The notes: generated by a model not told the origin, from the letters alone. A stretch of DNA of 64,000 nt from Trichaptum fuscoviolaceum (GCA_910574455.1 CAJSYZ010000002.1:5915671-5979670), one strand, 5' to 3'. Shown: positions 19,857 through 32,944, numbered from the stretch's first letter. Numbers and translations are program-made.

Positions 19857-21349
19857 GCTATTCTCGGTGAGGAAGGAAGGAAGGAAGGAAAGAACGGAAT
19901 GTCGAACAATAAGTGATGTATTTGGATTTTCATCAACGGAGGAAATAATGTAGTGCGTATTCTCTTCGAAGCTATATCCGCCTTTCTGATCAATCTTGTT
20001 GCTTAGTTCGTATTAATGGCATTGTTTATTATGCCTCAACCGGCACTTTCTGTAGCTCTGGCAACTTCTGCAAACATCGCAAACAAGATCTTGGGCTCGA
20101 ATCTTCTCAAGTTCCTTCTTCGCTGTCCGTGGGATGCCGAATCGGACTCAAAAGCTCTTCATCAACTTCCTGATGTTGCTCTGTTGCTCTCCGACGCCTG
20201 ACGGACGAACGTGCTTGTTTGCTCATTTATTCTTAAGATAGTGTGAGTGTCGCGGAACCGCTTGTGGCTTTGGGACACTTTCTGCGAAGATGGGACAGGC
20301 TTCCTTTTGTGTTCTGCTCGGCCTGCACCACTATGGCTGGCGCGGGCAACTATGTATTCATGATTTGTTGAAGAAATAGTGCAAGCTTCGGGGCAGGAGG
20401 TCTGTCAACGTATATCAACGCGCTTTTATTTGCATAACTGACATCTGGGATCAAATGGTGTTCAGAACTAACCGAGCATTGAAAGCCCGGGAATCTAATA
20501 TTCAACCGCTGTTGCTATTCGTTCGCGACCCTCTGTTCTTCTGACTCGAAGCCTCTCACGACTCATGACGATCAATGCTTTCATCTTACAAGATGCCTGT
20601 CACAATCGAACTCTAGTTTGTTTGTATTCGATCACTCTCCTGGAAGGTTTCAGCTTAACTCACGTTACTACGTTCATAGGTTCTCCATCTAAGTCACACG
20701 ATACTTCTGGGCCCCGAACTTATTCTTATGCTGGCGTCGTCGCGATGCAAGAGGCGGTGCCGATCTTTCAGGGATGGCTTTTTGAGTCAGTTGCAATTTG
20801 TTCTATGAAAATATCCTCTTAGCTCACCGTCAATGGAATTGATAATACTATAGCGCTGAGTCTTGATGTTTTTCGGCGTCCTTTCACCAATGAAAATACT
20901 ATCTCACTTAAATCCAGCGGCGTGTGAATAAGGCTCTACTTCCTGCGGCGCGAGCGCGAGTCTCTTCAGCTCGTTTACCTGCCTTGTTGGTACATCAGAC
21001 AAATCAAATCCTAATCCTAACTGAGCATCAAACTTACAACGACCCAACAGATAATGGGGCGACGCTTCTCAATCGCCGAAGTATTATGCGTCCTTTGGCG
21101 ATAAGAGACTTTGGGTATAGCTACCGAAACCGCTCCTAGAGTTCATCGAAGTCTATGGCTTTTAGGAGACCCTGATGCTCAGCTAGACAAAGATAGGCCG
21201 TGGACGTACGTACTATTCTTAATTCTCCTGAAATAGGACCTGGATATAAGGTATGGCTATGACATTTTGCAGCGGTGCCCCCTCATGTTTTGTTCCTGCA
21301 TTGACTCAATCACATTGAAGCACACTGCAAGCCCAACATCGCCTTCGAC
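19857..21349. other. 1.5-kb region without a recognised gene
   Basis: A short GGAA microsatellite (about 19869-19890) follows the ADH stop. The rest has only short ORFs of unlike composition, for example 20565-20822 (+), which matches no family I know and has no splice context. It probably holds the ADH 3' region, decayed DNA and the promoter of the first DUF6533 gene. Confidence 0.4.
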
Positions 21350-23418
21350 ATGTCCGAGTCGGACACATTAGAGATGGCTCGCGAGTCCTACGCAGTTGCG
21401 TATGTGACTGGTAAGTCCTTGCAATCCTCTTATCTCAACTATGCCTAAGACACACATTTTCATTTCAAGCGGCTTGTGCTACAACTCTTCTGTATGACTA
21501 CCTTATCACAGTCGGAGATGAGGTCAGCGGACTCTGAGAAATCCTGACGCCCTGCATTCTACTTACTGATTGATGCGCTCGGTGTGTGATTTGTATAGAT
21601 TCGACGAATTTGGCCGTGAGTGACCCCGTTCTTACGTCCTAAGATTGATGATCTGAATTCTAACTACTTGTTTCTTGTGACACACAGCGCACGGTTTTCT
21701 CTACCTAAGGCTCTCTTTCTTGCGAACCGTTATGTTGTGATTCCCATGTTAGTGTACGTACCTTTTCTTGGGGTCATCCGAGTACAAGTGTCATGCCGAG
21801 CTTTTTGTTCAGATTCAATGGCATAAGTAGGTCACGACAGCTGTGTGTCCGCTGCGCGTCCGAACCTTTGTAACCTGTATTTTCTATGCAGTTTCGACAC
21901 GGAATCATCTCTCCGCCGGCGTAAGTCTCTCTTCCTCAATCCTACTATTCCTTGTCATTAACTGGCTTTTAGATGTAAGCGGACTGTGCTTGTGACCAGA
22001 TATTATCTAATGATTGAATAGATGTGTCTTTGACCTTCGTTGGTTCGATGTGTGAGTGTTTCTTCCTCTGTCCCGAAACTGCCAAACGTCAGGCACTGAT
22101 AAGACACTATTTTGTCAGTACCCTTACAGTCACAAACGCTGTGGTTGAAGGTAAGGTGCAGCAGAGCTTGTCTCTACTTGCTTTTGATAAAACGCTTGCA
22201 GGGATTCTTCTGACAAGAATATGGGCGCTCTGTTCGTGAAACTCATATTTGTTCAGTCTCTATTCTCTGACATACAAAGTCCCTCAGATAGGTCCTCGAA
22301 GGTGAAAATATTCGACGGCTGAACCTGTCTCCGCCTACTTACAAATATGATTATTAGATCATACTCTTCGTTTCTTCGCTCTTCTACTTTGGTTCGCATT
22401 CCTGTATTTCGATTGGTCAAATAATTGATCTCTATTACTATAGGAGGTATCACGACATTAATTGGTCTTACCATAAAGGATTATCGTAAGTTGTCGGAAG
22501 GCATCCTCGATTGCAAAATGCTGAAGACAGTCTAATTAGTGGGAGAAGGAGTATCCAGTACGTTATCTCTCAAGCTGCAGTTATCGGAAGTGCGCTCACA
22601 ATTGCATTGATAGTCGTTGAAGATTTCAGTGCCCTTCCTGGCTGTTACGCAGCGAGTGTGCCAAACATCATCGCAGGTTTCTGGATCACGCCCCTACTTG
22701 TCGAAAGTAGGTAAGACAAAGAGCCTGGATTAATTGAAGGCTAACATTGCCATCTCATAGGTGTTTTATTTATTTTGGTCGTCTGGCGATGGGTCACTTG
22801 GTCTCGAGAATACGCCAAGGCGCCTCCAGCTCTGGTTTTAATGGTTCGCATTGCTTTGATGACCTGATACGCTTTGAATGACGCATCTAACTTCTAGGCA
22901 CGGGACTCCACAATCTACTTCTTTGGGTATGTCTATGAGTTAATGTTATGTGTTAGAAAAAATCAATGACTCGTCTATTCGAAGCGTATTTGCGTTATTA
23001 TTTGTTAACTTGTTTGTCTTCGAATATGCACCACCATTCCTAGCTGGTCTATTCGTCACCCCAGTCAGCACCGTTGGGTGTCTTGCTGTAAGTGCAGTGT
23101 CCATTTTCGCTGAATCAACATGTTGATCGCTGCTATCAGGGATCTCGTATGCTCCTTAATCTTCGTGAAATTGGGGATCTAAGCTCAAATGATACATACT
23201 TGGAGATGGAGCGTATGAGTTCTTTCAAAGCAAGACTGCCACGACAGTCGATCTTGGGTCCTACATCAAAAGCGAGTACGACTTTGAAGGTGCTCAGCAG
23301 CACTGGCGGAGGTGGTAAACAGACGATTGGCAGTGCAAATTCAACAAGGAATCGCACTGTCAACGAAGAGCTTGCCCGCGCTTCTGAATTGCCTGGTCCT
23401 GATCGTTATGTTGCTTAA
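21350..23418 (+). CDS. DUF6533-type seven-helix membrane protein, copy T1
   Basis: Agaricomycete-specific integral membrane protein of the GPCR-like DUF6533 group; role unknown. Exon 1 (21350-21410) starts MSESDTLEMARESYAVAYVT. Exons 21470-21522, 21599-21615 and 21688-21753 join in frame to give the signature CATTLLYDYLITVGDE / IRRIWPARFSLPKALF / NRYVVIPML. Later small exons encode VTNAVVEG and GILLTRIWAL, another conserved block. The last exon ends SRMLLNLREIGDL... with a Ser/Thr-rich cytoplasmic tail and DRYVA stop at 23418. Introns are short and numerous; the middle exons (21830-23090) were not all resolved. First of three tandem copies, all on the same strand. Confidence 0.75.
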
Positions 23419-24129
23419 AGTGAAGTCTGTATCATTTATTAGTGAGTTTACGAACAATGAAATCATTCACTATACTTACTGAACGCAGACAAGTTTTTTC
23501 TTGTAGATTATAAATATATATGCATATCCGAATGTGCACTCGAGTGTCTTGACGTTGAATTCTGAAAGCTTAATGGCGTGCCTCATGTCTTACCCGTTAG
23601 CTACAAGAAAACACCCGCACACTGCCCCCCATATCGTGCCTTACCATAGATCACAGATATGCAAGTTCGTACGGGCCACCACTGATGACCCTCACGCACA
23701 AGCCGCATGTGTCGCGCATGCAACATCGACCCTTGACTCTCTTCAACTTGTACGACAGCATCCAGTTAACCCCGTTGATGCAACAATGCTTGATGTTAGT
23801 GAGTCTCCACCGCCTAACTCTTTGTTTGAATATAAGAAGCAGTGAGAGACGGAACCCTAGGACGTCAAAGGTCTTCGTATGGAAAGTTCCGAGCACCGAT
23901 TGCTGATAGGACGGAGATTGCGCGGACACATCTGCCCCGCAAGCCTAACGACTGATCGGATCCAGCTGGCAACAGGCTGGCCCGCACCAGCATGCATCAT
24001 TCCAGCTAGGCGATTCCAGAAGCAAACAGATAATAGGAACTGGGCGTCCCATACTCATACGAGCGGACATAAAACCCCCGATCGCGCTGCAAGCTTTACA
24101 GGATATTCAACTTACATTCCGCAAGCCAG
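23419..24129. other. Intergenic between T1 and T2
   Basis: About 710 bases. A short ATATATATGCATAT-like run lies near 23511-23525. No gene or repeat recognised; the ORFs here are short and lack family similarity. Confidence 0.4.
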
Positions 24130-26076
24130 ATGTCCACAGCCTCAGAAAGTATAGAGCTCGCAAGGGAGTCATTCGCGACCGCATATGTCACAGGTTCTTT
24201 CATTATAAGCTTTTATTGGGGGCTATGGTTCTGAAAAAAAATTGCAATAAGCGGCTTGCGCCATCGTCCTGTTGTACGACTATATGCTGACAATCGGAGC
24301 TGAGGTATGTTCCCATGTTGTTTAGGAGGACGTGTAGCCTGAATTCCGCTTTTCCAAGATTGATCGGACATGGACGTGAGTCGGCCGCTACTTCTCAAGT
24401 GGGGGGAATATCAAATACTCACTAATTTCCTATGAATTGTCAACACCTTTAGCGCCAAGTGGTCCATCCCGAAAATCCTTTTTTTACTGGATCGTTATGT
24501 AGTCATCCCCATGCTTGTGTATGCCATCCGTTTCATACATGTTATTTGGTTGTGCGACTGACACAGTATTGTTGTAGGTTCAATGGTGTAGGTACGACAC
24601 TAATTGCCGTCAGGAAGCACCTTAAGCTCCGTTCATGATTATGCACTCCTATAGTATCAACATTTACTCATCTTCCACCAAAGGTGAGCAACGGTAGAAA
24701 ATTCAACGATCGACCTCACTGATATTAGTCGGAAGTTGTGAGAGACTTTGCACGCTCCTCCAATCTGTTTCATCTGATATGACCTAGCTGTGTATTCTAT
24801 CTCCGGTGGCTTGTCATGTAAGGCTTTCTATTGCGCTGAAACAATGTTGGGTTAACTTCCAAGGTGAAATAGAACGGTGACCACTGTGATCGCTGTCGTC
24901 GAAGGTGGGTTAGTCTCTTCAGCGGGGCGGGTGAGATGGTTCTAGATGCAATATCTTTCTTACAGGAATCCTTTTGACAAGAATCTGCGCATTATGTGAG
25001 TCAAGATGTAACGCCAAAATAGGGGAAAGTGCTAACAGTGGCGTTTCATAACAACAGATAAAACCAGTACTGTGAATCCATCGTTTCCGTAACCCATCTT
25101 GAGGCGTGTCTAATATCATCAACCAAGCTGGTTCAAGTCCTATCTTGCCTACTCTATGCCTGTAAGCATGTTATCAGGTTCGTCCCGTATTATTGTAAGA
25201 TCATTTGATCCTACAGTGGGCATAAGCTCTCTTGTCGGCCTCACGATTGGCGATTATGTCGCCGAGCGCGTAGTGAGTGAGTACAATGCACATCTTATGT
25301 CAGTGTTTCCTCTGTACAGTATATTGACGCCAGAATCCCCTAGTCGAGCAAGATCTTAGTGCACTCCCGGGCTGCTATGCTGAAAGCGTCCCCGGAATTA
25401 TAGCCGGATATTGGATAGTCCCCTTAATCGTAGAAAGCGTGTTCTTTGTCCTAGTAATATGGCGTGTGGTGGTTTGGTCTAGAGAGAACACCAGGGTACC
25501 GGAGGCATTGGTTCTCATGGTACGTTGATTCGGACTGTCGACTACCCTCCCTCACACCCTTTAACTGGTGGCTGATCATAGCAATATTTCATAGGCTCGA
25601 GATTCGGCTATGTATTTTGCATGGTGCGTCGATTGGCGTTCAAGTTCGTCAACACAGAGTAAATCAGAACTAAATGTATTTTGCCTCGGTAGTGTATTCC
25701 TACTACTATTCGTCAACCTCCTGGTCTTCGAATACGGACCGCCGTTCCTCTCCGGTCTGTTTGTGACACCCGTCAATACAGTCGGCTGCCTGGCCGTGAG
25801 TATCTCCTTCGGTCTCCCTTCATGACATCTACTACACATAACACACCTTTTGCCTTCCCGGTTTTTTCACATATGTAGGGCTCGCGTATGTTGCTTAATC
25901 TCCGGCAGCTTGGGGTCCGAGAAAATGACGGCAGTGAGTTGGAAATGGTGACATTTGGATGCCCAAGGCTCTTCAGGAGCCTGGGCGGAAATACCTCGTC
26001 CAAAAACTCGGAGGTAGTCTTCAATTACAACCACACGAGGTTTCCGGAAGAGACCTTCACGGGCGTTGCCTACTAA
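24130..26076 (+). CDS. DUF6533-type seven-helix membrane protein, copy T2
   Basis: Same architecture as T1. Exon 1 starts MSTASESIELARESFATAYVT. The next exon (from about 24252) gives CAIVLLYDYMLTIGAE, then IDRTWT, then AKWSIPKILFLLDRYVVIPML. The block VVEGILLTRICAL follows near 24900-24990, and the 3' exons carry VFLLLFVNLLVFEYGPPFL (a membrane helix) and SRMLLNLRQLGV, ending GVAY at 26076. The tail is shorter than in T1. All splice motifs examined are consistent with a working gene, but some middle exons were not phased by hand, so a small lesion could be missed. Confidence 0.7.
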
Positions 26077-26485
26077 CTCCTACTAGTAATGCATCCTTTT
26101 CAATATCTTATCAGCTGTACTCCGCCTTGCCATTTCTATCATTTGGATCACCGGATGTAAGCAGGACATATTGACTCTCTGAGTCGGCACGAAAGGAAAC
26201 CTGCCAACCATACCGACCACGCTTGTAAGCTTTCGCCGATGCGTAAACACGGTGAGGCGGTCCTGCACTAACATCGCACTGGCAGTAACGGAAGCAAAGT
26301 CCTACTATATAAGGAAGCCCTCGGTATATGCACTTCAACGCCGATAGGCTAGAGACACAACTGTTCCAGCTGTATCAAACTATCTGATTCAACTTCCGGC
26401 GAACTCGCACTAACATGACTCTTATGAACCAATATAAGGTCCCCACTCAAATCATCTTTTCTTGGTCTAGACTCTACAATTCAAA
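26077..26485. other. Intergenic between T2 and T3
   Basis: About 410 bases holding the T2 3' end and T3 promoter. No repeat or ORF of note. Confidence 0.4.
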
Positions 26486-28401
26486 ATGTCTACAACTTCT
26501 GAAGCAACGATAGAGCTCGCAAGAGAGTCATTCATGACCGCTTATGTCACAGGTTTTTAAATCCCTAGCACACTGTTGTAAGGCTCTAATTCTGACGAGG
26601 TTGGGCAAAGTGGCTTGCGCTGTCCTTTTGTTGTACGACTACACGCTGACAATCGGAGATGAGGTATGTGCATCCTTCATCCGCTCCACGTGAATGTTAT
26701 ATGAGTTGAACGACGACTTCCAAGATTGACCGAACATGGACGTGAGTGAGAAGTTGAAGCATTCAAGATCCTTTCCGGATACCGGATGTTTTTACTAAAA
26801 TCCAATTTTCATTGTTTTTTTTCATTTATTTAGGTCTAAATGGTCTATTCCGAAATTTCTCTTCCTTCTGGATCGCTATATTGTCGCCCCTATGATTATG
26901 TGAGCTCATCAGGTATCTACAGAATGGAATCATGCTAAGCTGACATTTATTTCTTAGATTCAATGGCATAGGTGTGATAATAAGCGTCTGGATAGATTCG
27001 ACTCAACTGACTTACGTTCTTCGGAAGTATCAACACTCACTCATCTTCCACCAAACGTGCGTTATATATACATATTAGGCTGAGCCTATGAACTGCTTCG
27101 CTGATTTAAGTCTCAAGTTGTCAGAGATTCCGTATGTTCCTCCAGAGTAACTCACCTGACGAAATGTCTATGTAGCTGTGTATTCTATCTCCGGTGGCTC
27201 GAAATGTATGCCGTTTTATCTGATTTCTTCCCTGAAGAAGCTCAATCATCTTGCGGAATTTTAGAACTGTGACCACTGTGGACACTGTTGTCGAAGGTGA
27301 GAGTTTTGATTCACTGTGGACATGCCGGTTTCGATTAATTTTATATCCGTAGGAATTCTTTTAACACGGATCTGGGCGTTATGTGAGTCAGAGAATGTGG
27401 AAACATGAGACAAACAATCTGCTTACTTCGTAGCAGATAAATCCAGTACTGTAAATCCAACATTTAGATACTACTTCTGGATGAATACACAGCTAATACG
27501 AACTGTCAAGCTGATCTTGCGCTCTGCCTGCTTACTCTACACGCGTGCGTATTTTCCCGATGTCATAACCTTGCAATGGCTAACTCGTACCGGGAAGTGC
27601 AGTCGCCATAGGCTCTCTCGTCGGTCTGATAATCAATGACTATGTCGCAGAAAAGACGCTGAGTGAGTGAAAATCATATCCCGCCGCCTGTTCGGTCCAT
27701 TTAGTTGTATGCTGCTTCTCCAGTCGAACAAGATATCAGTGCGTTGCCTGGTTGCCATGCCGCCAGCCTTCCGAGCACCACGGTCGGATTCTGGATAGCA
27801 CCCCTCGTCGTGGAATGCGTGTTCTTCATCCTGGTGATATGGCGTGCAGTGGCATGGTCCAGAGAGAATGCCTGCGTGCCTGCAGCGTTGGTTCTCATGG
27901 TAAGCAGGCTGATTGGTTTCTTCCCATATCAGTGGCTGATCCCTGGCTTTAACTGTCATCAATAGGCGCGAGACTCGGCTTTGTACTTTGCTTGGTAGGC
28001 TGACGTCTAGCTCCGAAAATGCGTAGCGTAACTCAGCCAGTGCCCTGCAGCGTATTCATCTTGCTGTTCGTCAGCCTCCTGATATTCGAATTCGGACCAG
28101 TGTATCTGCCTGGTCTGTTCGTAACGCCTGTCAACACAGTTTGCTGTCTGGCCGTAAGTCACTTTCATGATAGTGCAATGAGCATGTAGTGTGTACTTAC
28201 CGCCTTCGTCCCTTCCCGTTGCAGGGCTCGCGCATGCTGTTGAATCTCCGGCAACTCGGGGTTCGGACAGATGACACCACTGATTTTGAGATGGTGAACT
28301 TTCGTCATCCGAGGGTCTTCAGTAGCCAAGGATACCCTTCCAGTCAAGGATTAGTCTTCAATCACAACTTCACAGGAGAAGATTGTGTGAGCGACGCTTA
28401 A
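26486..28401 (+). CDS. DUF6533-type seven-helix membrane protein, copy T3
   Basis: Third tandem copy, closest to T2 (same IDRTWT and KWSIPK blocks). Starts MSTTSEATIELARESFMTAYVT at 26486. It then has CAVLLLYDYTLTIGDE, IDRTWTSKWSIPKFLFLLDRY, VTTVDTVVEG and GILLTRIWAL. The 3' part gives ALPGCHAASLPSTTVGFW plus a membrane helix, then SRMLLNLRQLGVRTDD, and ends CVSDA at 28401. The conserved spacing of introns among T1-T3 shows that the whole genes were duplicated, not retrocopied. Convergent with the phosphoglycerate mutase gene, whose stop is only 80 bases away. Confidence 0.75.
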
Positions 28402-28480
28402 TTTGTAGCATTCATATCCCGGATTTCTTGGATACAGTGCCATATCTATGCTCTATAAAATACATTGCTTTTATATTCGT

Positions 28481-30461
28481 TCACTTCCTTAGTAGCAACG
28501 ACCGACCCGTCATTTCTGCATTTAAGAAGATTAGTATATGATATGAAAAATCTCGGTGTCGCATACCTTCCGGTTTCTCCACGCCCAAAAGGTCAAGTAC
28601 GGTGGGTGCAACATCACACAGCGCACCCTTCTCCGTCTCGTCCTCGACCTTCTCCTCCTTGCCCTCGACCTCGCCGCCCTCCTTCTTCGTCTCCTCGTCC
28701 TCCAGCAGGCCGAGCTTCGCCGGGTCGCCCGTCATGATGAACGGCACCCGGTTCGTCGTGTGTGCGGTGTGCGGCTCGCCCGTCTCCGCGTTCAGCATCT
28801 GCTCCGCGTTCCCGTGGTCTGCGGTGATGAGCAGGATGTAGCCTGCCTCTTCGCACGCCTTGTACACCGTTCCGACCGCTTTGTCGGTCGCGGAGATGGC
28901 CTTGACCGCTGCGTCGAACTTGCCGGTATGACCGACCTATGAAAGAAGACACTAAGTGTTAAACCATTAACTATCCCGCTCCCATACGCACCATGTCCGG
29001 GGGTGCGAAGTTGCACATCACGAATTCATACTTGTCCTCCTTCACAAGCTCGGCCACCTTGTCCGCCACGCTCTGCACGCTCATCTCCGGCTGCTGGTCG
29101 TACGTCGGCACCTTCGGGCTCGGGATCATGAAGCGCTCCTCGTTCTCGAACTGCTTCTCGACGCCGCCGTTGAAGAAGAACGTGACGTGCGCGTATTTCT
29201 CTGTCTCTGCGACGTGCGCCTGCTTGACCCCGGCCTTGGCGAGCGTCTCGGCGAGCACGTTTGTCATCGCTTGCGGCGGGAACGCGATGGAGAAGGGGAA
29301 TTGCGCGTTGTATTGGGACATGGTGGTGATGTTCTGCGCAAAACTTAGTCTTTGGCTAGACTGAAAGGGAAGTCCATACTAGGTTTTTGGGCACATCGAC
29401 TTCTATCGGCTTGTCTGGAAGACCAAGAACACTGACGGTTTCCCTCATGCGATCAGAACGGTAGTTGAAGAAGAAAAGCGTGTCGTCATCTGTTCTTGCT
29501 TTAGTACAGCAATGGGGAACGCCTGCAGCTACTCACCTTTAATCCGTCCATCGTCTCCATTCACAATGATCGGCTTCAAGAACTCGTCTGTCTCGCCCTT
29601 CTTGTACCGCTCCTCGATTGCCGTCACCGCGTCCTCCGCCTTCTCGCCCTCGCCCTTCACCAAGCCGTCCACGGCGATCTTGATGCGCTCCCACCGCTTA
29701 TCACGGTCCATCGCGTAGTACCGCCCGACGACCGTCGCCAGCTCGCCGTATTCCTCCTTCTTGATGAAGTCGACGAGCTCCTTCGCGTACCCTGCGGCAG
29801 ACTCGGGCGCGGTGTCGCGGCCGTCGGCGAAGAAGTGCACATAGGTATGGGGAACGCCCTGTTCTTTCGCAGTTTCGAGCAGCGCAAAGAGGTGCTTGAT
29901 GTGCGAGTGTACTCCACCATCGGATACCTAGAAGCAATAGCATAGATTAGAGACGATGTGCAAGTTGTGATGGGAGATAGCATACGAGTCCTAGGAGATG
30001 CAGGCGTCCATTGCTCTCCTTCGCGTGCTTACACGACTTGAGGATATTCGCTGACTTGTGAAATTCACGCTTCTTGATCGACTGGTCGATGCGCACGATG
30101 TCCTGCCAGACGATGCGTCCTGCACCAATATTCAGGTGACTATATGCGTCTGTAAGAGAGTGGCCTAAATCATGTGCAACGAACAACGCGCTCACCCAAC
30201 CTCTGAGTTGCCCATCAGCCCGTCGTTCAAGCCCACCGCCAGCCCGTGCGCCGCAAGTGTTCGATAGCTGTGTTCTTTCGCAATCGTATCCATGTTCGTC
30301 GTGTCGCCCGCCTCGATGGCGTCGCCCTTCATGCCCTTCTCTGGTGCAATTCCCCAGCCATCGTGGACGCTGCATCCAAGTTCAACATCATGAGAATCAT
30401 ATATTGTAGCATAAGTAGTACCCACTTACATCAAGCAGACCTTGTTCTTCACCTCAGGCAT
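28481..30461 (-). CDS. 2,3-bisphosphoglycerate-independent phosphoglycerate mutase
   Basis: Interconverts 3- and 2-phosphoglycerate in glycolysis, in the cytosol, with metal ions. Eight exons (minus strand, plus-strand coordinates): 30461-30430, 30369-30196, 30139-29986, 29927-29537, 29489-29380, 29333-28992, 28936-28567, 28515-28481. All join in frame to 535 residues, the normal family length. Motifs: VHDGWG near the N terminus, [17 protein letters not shown] (phosphoserine site and metal ligands), [39 protein letters not shown] followed by [17 protein letters not shown], and [15 protein letters not shown], ending [12 protein letters not shown]. An acidic [16 protein letters not shown] insert before ALCDVAPT is unusual. 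The one clearly housekeeping gene in the window, and intact between two transposon chains. Confidence 0.93.
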
Positions 30462-30869
30462 TGTTTGCTTTCTCTAGTGGATGTGGAAGGAGGGTGTGGT
30501 AGTGGTGATGAAGAAAAAGATATGCGCTTTACGGCCGAGCTGTTTATATGCACATCAAACTCCGACGCACGCTGTGACGCACGGCCATTTTACTTCCATT
30601 GGGGTTCCTTCAATTCGACTTTGCACGCAGTGCATTCAACATAAAATACCTAGAAATCAATGTTTGTCGCTCGTCGTCGTCAGGAGAGTGAGCTCTGCAA
30701 TGGATTCAGGTTGTTAGTGTCTTCATGGGTTAAAATGATTTTAGATAATTTGGACCAAATCATCATCTATTACACTCACAATGAATTTGAGAAGCTTTCC
30801 AATGCCCGCATATACCTCTGCCTTCTTCTGTGAATTATCTCTCCGTGGTAAGGTAGCAAGAGTGTGGAA
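30462..30869. other. Promoter region of the phosphoglycerate mutase
   Basis: About 400 bases between the mutase ATG and the 5' end of element B1. CT-rich just upstream of the start, as in many fungal promoters. No ORF of note. Confidence 0.45.
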
Positions 30870-32944
30870 TTCCCGCTACCCCTTGGGTAGCTGGGTATTC
30901 TTAGGGTATGCAACTGTCCGCCGCGCCCGCCAAAAGTCAAAAGGTCACGTGAAACTGCCTGTAAAGGGAATTCCTTCCTCTTAAAGAAGGCATTCCATTG
31001 GAAACTTCTGATGACAAGCGATGACGCAATCTGAGACATTGCGCCGTGTCCTCGCCATCGTCGCCAGCGTTCAACGTGTGTACTCTTCCTTCTTCTTTCC
31101 TCAGAGTCGGACTCACGTATTGACACTCCTAATGGCCACGCGTCCTTGTGAATTTCTTTTGATTCCTACATGTAAATGATATTGCTAATATTTTGTGTTT
31201 TTGTCAATCTTCTACGACTTGACCTGCCAGGATCTGCTGCCCACCTTTGAAGACTCGCACTCCGCTTTCTTTGCTCTCCTCCTTCAGCTCATACTCAATG
31301 TCTCCCAAGACCGTTCGGTGTGGCTCGTAGCCAGCGCTATCTCAAGAACACGATCAAACGGTGATGGGAGGATGAGGACTCGCCTTTGGCGGACGCAGAG
31401 AAGACGCAGCTGAAGGGTCAGCTGGTCTCTGCAATAATCGCGCTTTCGAGTCCAGCGGACAAGACATTACGAGCGCAGGTTGCGGAGGCCATGTCCAGTG
31501 TCGCAAAGTATGATTTCCCCGAGCAGTGGCCAGATCTCATCGATCAGCTCGTCTCTTCACTCTCGCCCGAAGCTGCAAATTATCCAACAATCGTCTCTGT
31601 TCTCGAAACTGCCGCTCGATCCTCGCGCCTTGGCGTTCTGAAATACGCTCGGTCTCGCTTTACTCAATGATCAACTTCGCCGCTTCTCGAGCACATTCCT
31701 CCAGATCTTCGAACACACCGCCACCAATCTTCTGAATGGATTGGGAACTGAAGCGATGCACAGGCTCAGGTCATGCTTCTGTCATTCTTCTACGACTTGA
31801 CGTGCCAGGATGTGCCGCCCACCTTTGAAGACTTGCACTCTGCTTTCTTTGGCGCTAAGCAGGGAGTGCTCACCAAGTTCCTTGCTTGGGACCTCGAGAA
31901 CATGCGCGGTGATCCCGACGATTCGACTCCCTTTTTCCCTACCCAAATTAAAACTTCGATCTTTGAGCTCGCCGAGCTCTATACGCATCGATACCCGGAG
32001 GCCCTCTCGTCTTCGAATACCGTACCGGCCACAGCTCTGTGGGGACATCTCGGTGGAGGTCAGATAGCATGTGACGGGCTGGTCAGTCAGGGACTACGCT
32101 TCCTCAACACGGTCATTCGATTAGGAAACTACAAGGCGACGTTAGCGGAAAGGGAGATGATTAAGGTTGTGTTCAATGGCGTAGTTGTCGCCAATGTCAC
32201 ATTACGAGGTGCGCAAGCTTCTTCTTTAATCGCGCTCATCTTTTTACTGATATTTCCTTAACCTGCAGAACACGTAGTGGAACAATTTGAGGACGATCCT
32301 CTGGAGTATGTCCCAGTCGACCTTTCTTTCGTGGTGTCCTCTTGGTCCATTGGCGGGTTGACTACGGAGGGAACCACGTGGCGACAAGCTGCGGCCAATG
32401 TTCTCCCTGTACTCGTTGCCTCAGGTTTCGAGGCTGAGACAACCGAAGTCCTCTTAACGCTAGTAGGGAACAGACTGGGGGAGTACAACAGGAAGAAGGG
32501 CGACAAGGAGAGTTGGAAGAGGAAGGATGAGAGTGTATACCTGCTCACGGCGGTGGCAACTGTTGGCACAACAGCTCATGTGAGTGATGCAAATCGTTCA
32601 GGAGGAACCGTGAATAATTTTATGGATTTATAGCTAGGTGTTACAAGCACGAATGCTCTCGTGGACATCATGCAGTTCTTCTCGCAACACGTGTACGAGG
32701 ACCTACAAGCCGATGAGAACTCCGTGCATCCAATTCTCCAGGTTGATGTGATTTGCTTTTTGTACTCCTTCCGAAATCAGGTGTGTAATTTTAACATAAT
32801 AGAATTTTGTCTGCTTGTAACATAGTAGAATATTGTATGTACAGATGTAAAGAAGAAAAATGTTTTTTTTCTCTAACAATAACCTCGCACCCATCCACGG
32901 GTAGCGGGCTCTGCTGTGAGGAACTCGCAGCCACTAACTGCTTG
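30870..32944 (+). mobile_element. Helentron-like unit B1 carrying a CSE1 fragment
   Basis: First unit of the right-hand chain, plus orientation. The 5' terminus is TTCCCGCTACCCCTTGGGTAG at 30870, preceded by A. The leader runs to the CACTCCTAATGGC motif near 31127. The 3' end has CCACGGGTAGCGGG, hairpin GCTGTGAG/CTCGCAGC and ...ACTAACTGCTTG, ending at 32944 and directly followed by the next TTCCCGC. Nearly the same size and cargo as B2 and A3. Confidence 0.65.
31204..32780 (+). pseudogene. Exportin-2 (CSE1) fragment in B1
   Basis: Reads FYDLTCQDLLPTFED fused to LLQLILNVSQDRSVW, then PEQWPDLIDQL, the correct second copy of the YDLTCQD block (as TCQDVPPTFEDLHSAFF), IKTSIFELAELYTHRYPEA, GVVVANVTLR, EQFEDDPLEYVPV, TEGTTWRQAAANVL, SWKRKDESVYLLTAVA and HPILQVDVI...SFRNQ. 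Frame breaks occur near 31340 (lost SVYLKN) and 31610-31700. No start codon and no C-terminal half. Same rearranged fragment as in A1, A3 and B2. Confidence 0.8.

Noticed and set aside
20016..21139. Possible small genes (ORFs of 61, 85 and 71 codons) downstream of ADH
   Set aside because: No recognisable family, no consistent splice context, and composition like the surrounding intergenic DNA.
28556..28952. ORFs of 112-128 codons overlapping the mutase 3' exons in other frames
   Set aside because: They are shadows of the phosphoglycerate mutase reading frame, which has conserved motifs and consistent splicing.
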